Below, piece by piece: positions 39,087 to 40,137 of a DNA stretch of 40,137 bases (positions are counted from its first letter, which is position 1; each line of letters starts with the position of its first letter). The stretch is from an uncultured Fibrobacterota bacterium (GTDB lineage: Bacteria; Fibrobacterota; Fibrobacteria; Fibrobacterales; Fibrobacteraceae). The DNA lies in contig CAIRAY010000141.1 of NCBI GenBank assembly GCA_903876665.1, positions 1 to 40,137 of the forward strand, given 5' to 3'. The position numbers and the translations under genes are program-made. The notes under the pieces were generated by a model. That model did no database searches. It was not told the origin of the DNA and saw nothing but the letters and a program-made list of their open reading frames with translations.

Positions 39087-40137
39087 ATGAAAGAATCTTT
39101 GAAAGGAATCTTGCGAGGGCTGGGAGTGGCTTGTGCCTTGTCCGCGCAGGCCTGGGGCGCTACCTGCGCCACTACTTGGATCTACCAGGGAGGCCCAGCC
39201 GAAACCGGCTCCATGGACGAGTCATCCCGGACATGGCCCGAGGCTCCGGAGTTCCGTACCAACTGGGATGACAAGGGAAATGGCATGGTTCCTCCCTATA
39301 TTCGCCTTTCCGGTCAATTTGGAGTCACCAAAGATTGGACGGGTTCCATGAATTTTGGGTCCTTACCCAAGGCCATTGCGGGTGGAAGCCTCCAGTTCCA
39401 GGCCTGGGCAACCAATTCCGTCAATTTGACTTATTGGGTTGCAGGCCCTTCGGGAATTTCCACCAAGTTGCACAAGGCAATCCCAGCGGGCGTGGCGACA
39501 ACAGTAACTGCAAGCATTTCGGACTTGGGTATCACTGGTGGCTTTGTGATGGATCGGCTTTGGTTGCAGCTCGATCAAGTGCCTGCTTCGCAGTATAACC
39601 ACACTTTTTTTGACAATATTCAGCTGACCTGTGCGGGCTCGGTAGAAGGCCCCGTAGTGCCACCTGTGGACCCCGAGGATCCTCCTCTTGTGATTGGCGA
39701 CACTTCAGATCCACTTCCGGATTTGGTGGCGAATTATCCCCTGGTTCCCTTGGATCCCAAGTCCCCTGTACGCCTGGTGGCCGATGTGGCAATGTCGACT
39801 GGGTATGCGTCAAGCCGGCATGCAATTGATTCGACAGAAGCCTTGTTGTCGCCTCTTTCAAATACAGGTATTGTGCTGTGGAAAAATCAGAGCGAAGCTT
39901 TGCTGGCTTCCCGTGGCGCTCCCCCGGCAGACCCTGCAAGTTCTGTAAAGCTGTGGCGCGAAAACCTATACACGTTGGCGCAGGGAGCTTTGCGAGATAG
40001 TTTGTTTGCAAATCCTCGCGATTTATTTCGTCAAGCGCATAATCAGGCCCAGCAAAGTGAATTCCGGGTCATCCCAATTTTGGTTGCGGATATTGATTAT
40101 GAGGTTACAAATTGTCGTTCCGGAGTCACATGTACGG
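39087..40137 (+). CDS. Secreted, probably surface protein, N-terminal part (3' end outside the window)
   Basis: At least 350 residues. The start MKESLKGILRGLGVACALSA is a signal peptide with likely cleavage after AQAWGA. A beta-rich domain of about 150 residues follows (RLSGQFGVTKDWTGSMNFGS, GSLQFQAWATNSVNLTYWV, MDRLWLQLDQVPASQYN, FFDNIQLTC). It resembles a carbohydrate-binding or adhesin beta-sandwich with a Cys pair. An acidic Pro-rich linker (VVPPVDPEDPP) leads to a second, mixed helical region running off the window. I cannot name a family. GAGG 5 bp before ATG 39087 sets the start; an ATG at 39083 is in another frame. The poly-G promoter suggests on/off or graded expression. Confidence 0.8.
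   Translation, partial: MKESLKGILRGLGVACALSAQAWGATCATTWIYQGGPAETGSMDESSRTWPEAPEFRTNWDDKGNGMVPPYIRLSGQFGVTKDWTGSMNFGSLPKAIAGGSLQFQAWATNSVNLTYWVAGPSGISTKLHKAIPAGVATTVTASISDLGITGGFVMDRLWLQLDQVPASQYNHTFFDNIQLTCAGSVEGPVVPPVDPEDPPLVIGDTSDPLPDLVANYPLVPLDPKSPVRLVADVAMSTGYASSRHAIDSTEALLSPLSNTGIVLWKNQSEALLASRGAPPADPASSVKLWRENLYTLAQGALRDSLFANPRDLFRQAHNQAQQSEFRVIPILVADIDYEVTNCRSGVTCT

Overview
The window looks like a chromosomal segment of a Gram-negative bacterium of the Fibrobacterota/FCB group. The clues are a lipopolysaccharide-type ABC export system (Wzm/Wzt), a pilin-like gene, and the gene order rimP-nusA-infB-rbfA-truB-ribF-rpsO-pnp. A 31-residue basic protein of the mS38-like (AURKAIP1/COX24) type, familiar from Bacteroidetes relatives, adds to this. 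The taxonomic placement is an inference; no rRNA or tRNA gene was seen.

Layout. (1) 1-7094: the end of a pilin-like gene and its terminator, a Wzy_C-family membrane glycan ligase/polymerase, a small hypothetical gene, and a set matching the UDP-bacillosamine pathway and its membrane-priming enzyme (PglE-, PglC-, PglD- and PglF-like). (2) 7129-7717: a RelBE/StbDE-type toxin-antitoxin module with a palindromic operator, followed by a REP-like palindrome. (3) 7816-13109, plus strand: three glycosyltransferases interrupted by a 5'-truncated DUF4143-type ATPase remnant and an intact AAA ATPase that has its own promoter. (4) 13093-22918, minus strand, convergent with (3): an O-polysaccharide export locus read aminotransferase, wzm, [frameshifted nucleotidyltransferase, AlbA_2-domain gene], wzt, methyltransferase, acyltransferase, and two paralogous glycosyltransferases. 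Its distal part (about 14-17 kb) is visibly AT-rich: single 60-base lines I counted were 30-43% GC, against 48-55% in the translation operon. (5) 22980-28524, minus strand: a fused membrane/spermidine-synthase-like protein, a REP-like repeat cluster, RecD2 helicase and the tiny basic protein. (6) 28618-38964, plus strand: a phosphopantetheinyl transferase, then the conserved transcription/translation operon, with terminators after rpsO and after pnp. (7) 39029-40137: a secreted, probably surface-exposed protein running off the window, whose promoter has an 11-G tract between the -35 and -10 elements.

How the parts fit together. Regions 1, 3 and 4 are one large surface-glycan island. PglF/E/D-like enzymes would make an acetylated diamino sugar and the PglC-like enzyme would load it on the lipid carrier. 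The glycosyltransferases extend it, and either the Wzy_C protein (to pilin or lipid A) or the Wzm/Wzt exporter handles the product. Accessory genes (toxin-antitoxin, two ATPases, AlbA_2 gene, nucleotidyltransferase) have entered this island at several points. Two poly-G tracts, one in the promoter at 39 kb and one inside the PglF-like gene, suggest phase variation of surface structures. That pattern, the split wzm/wzt pair and the palindrome-controlled ATPase are the most unusual things here.
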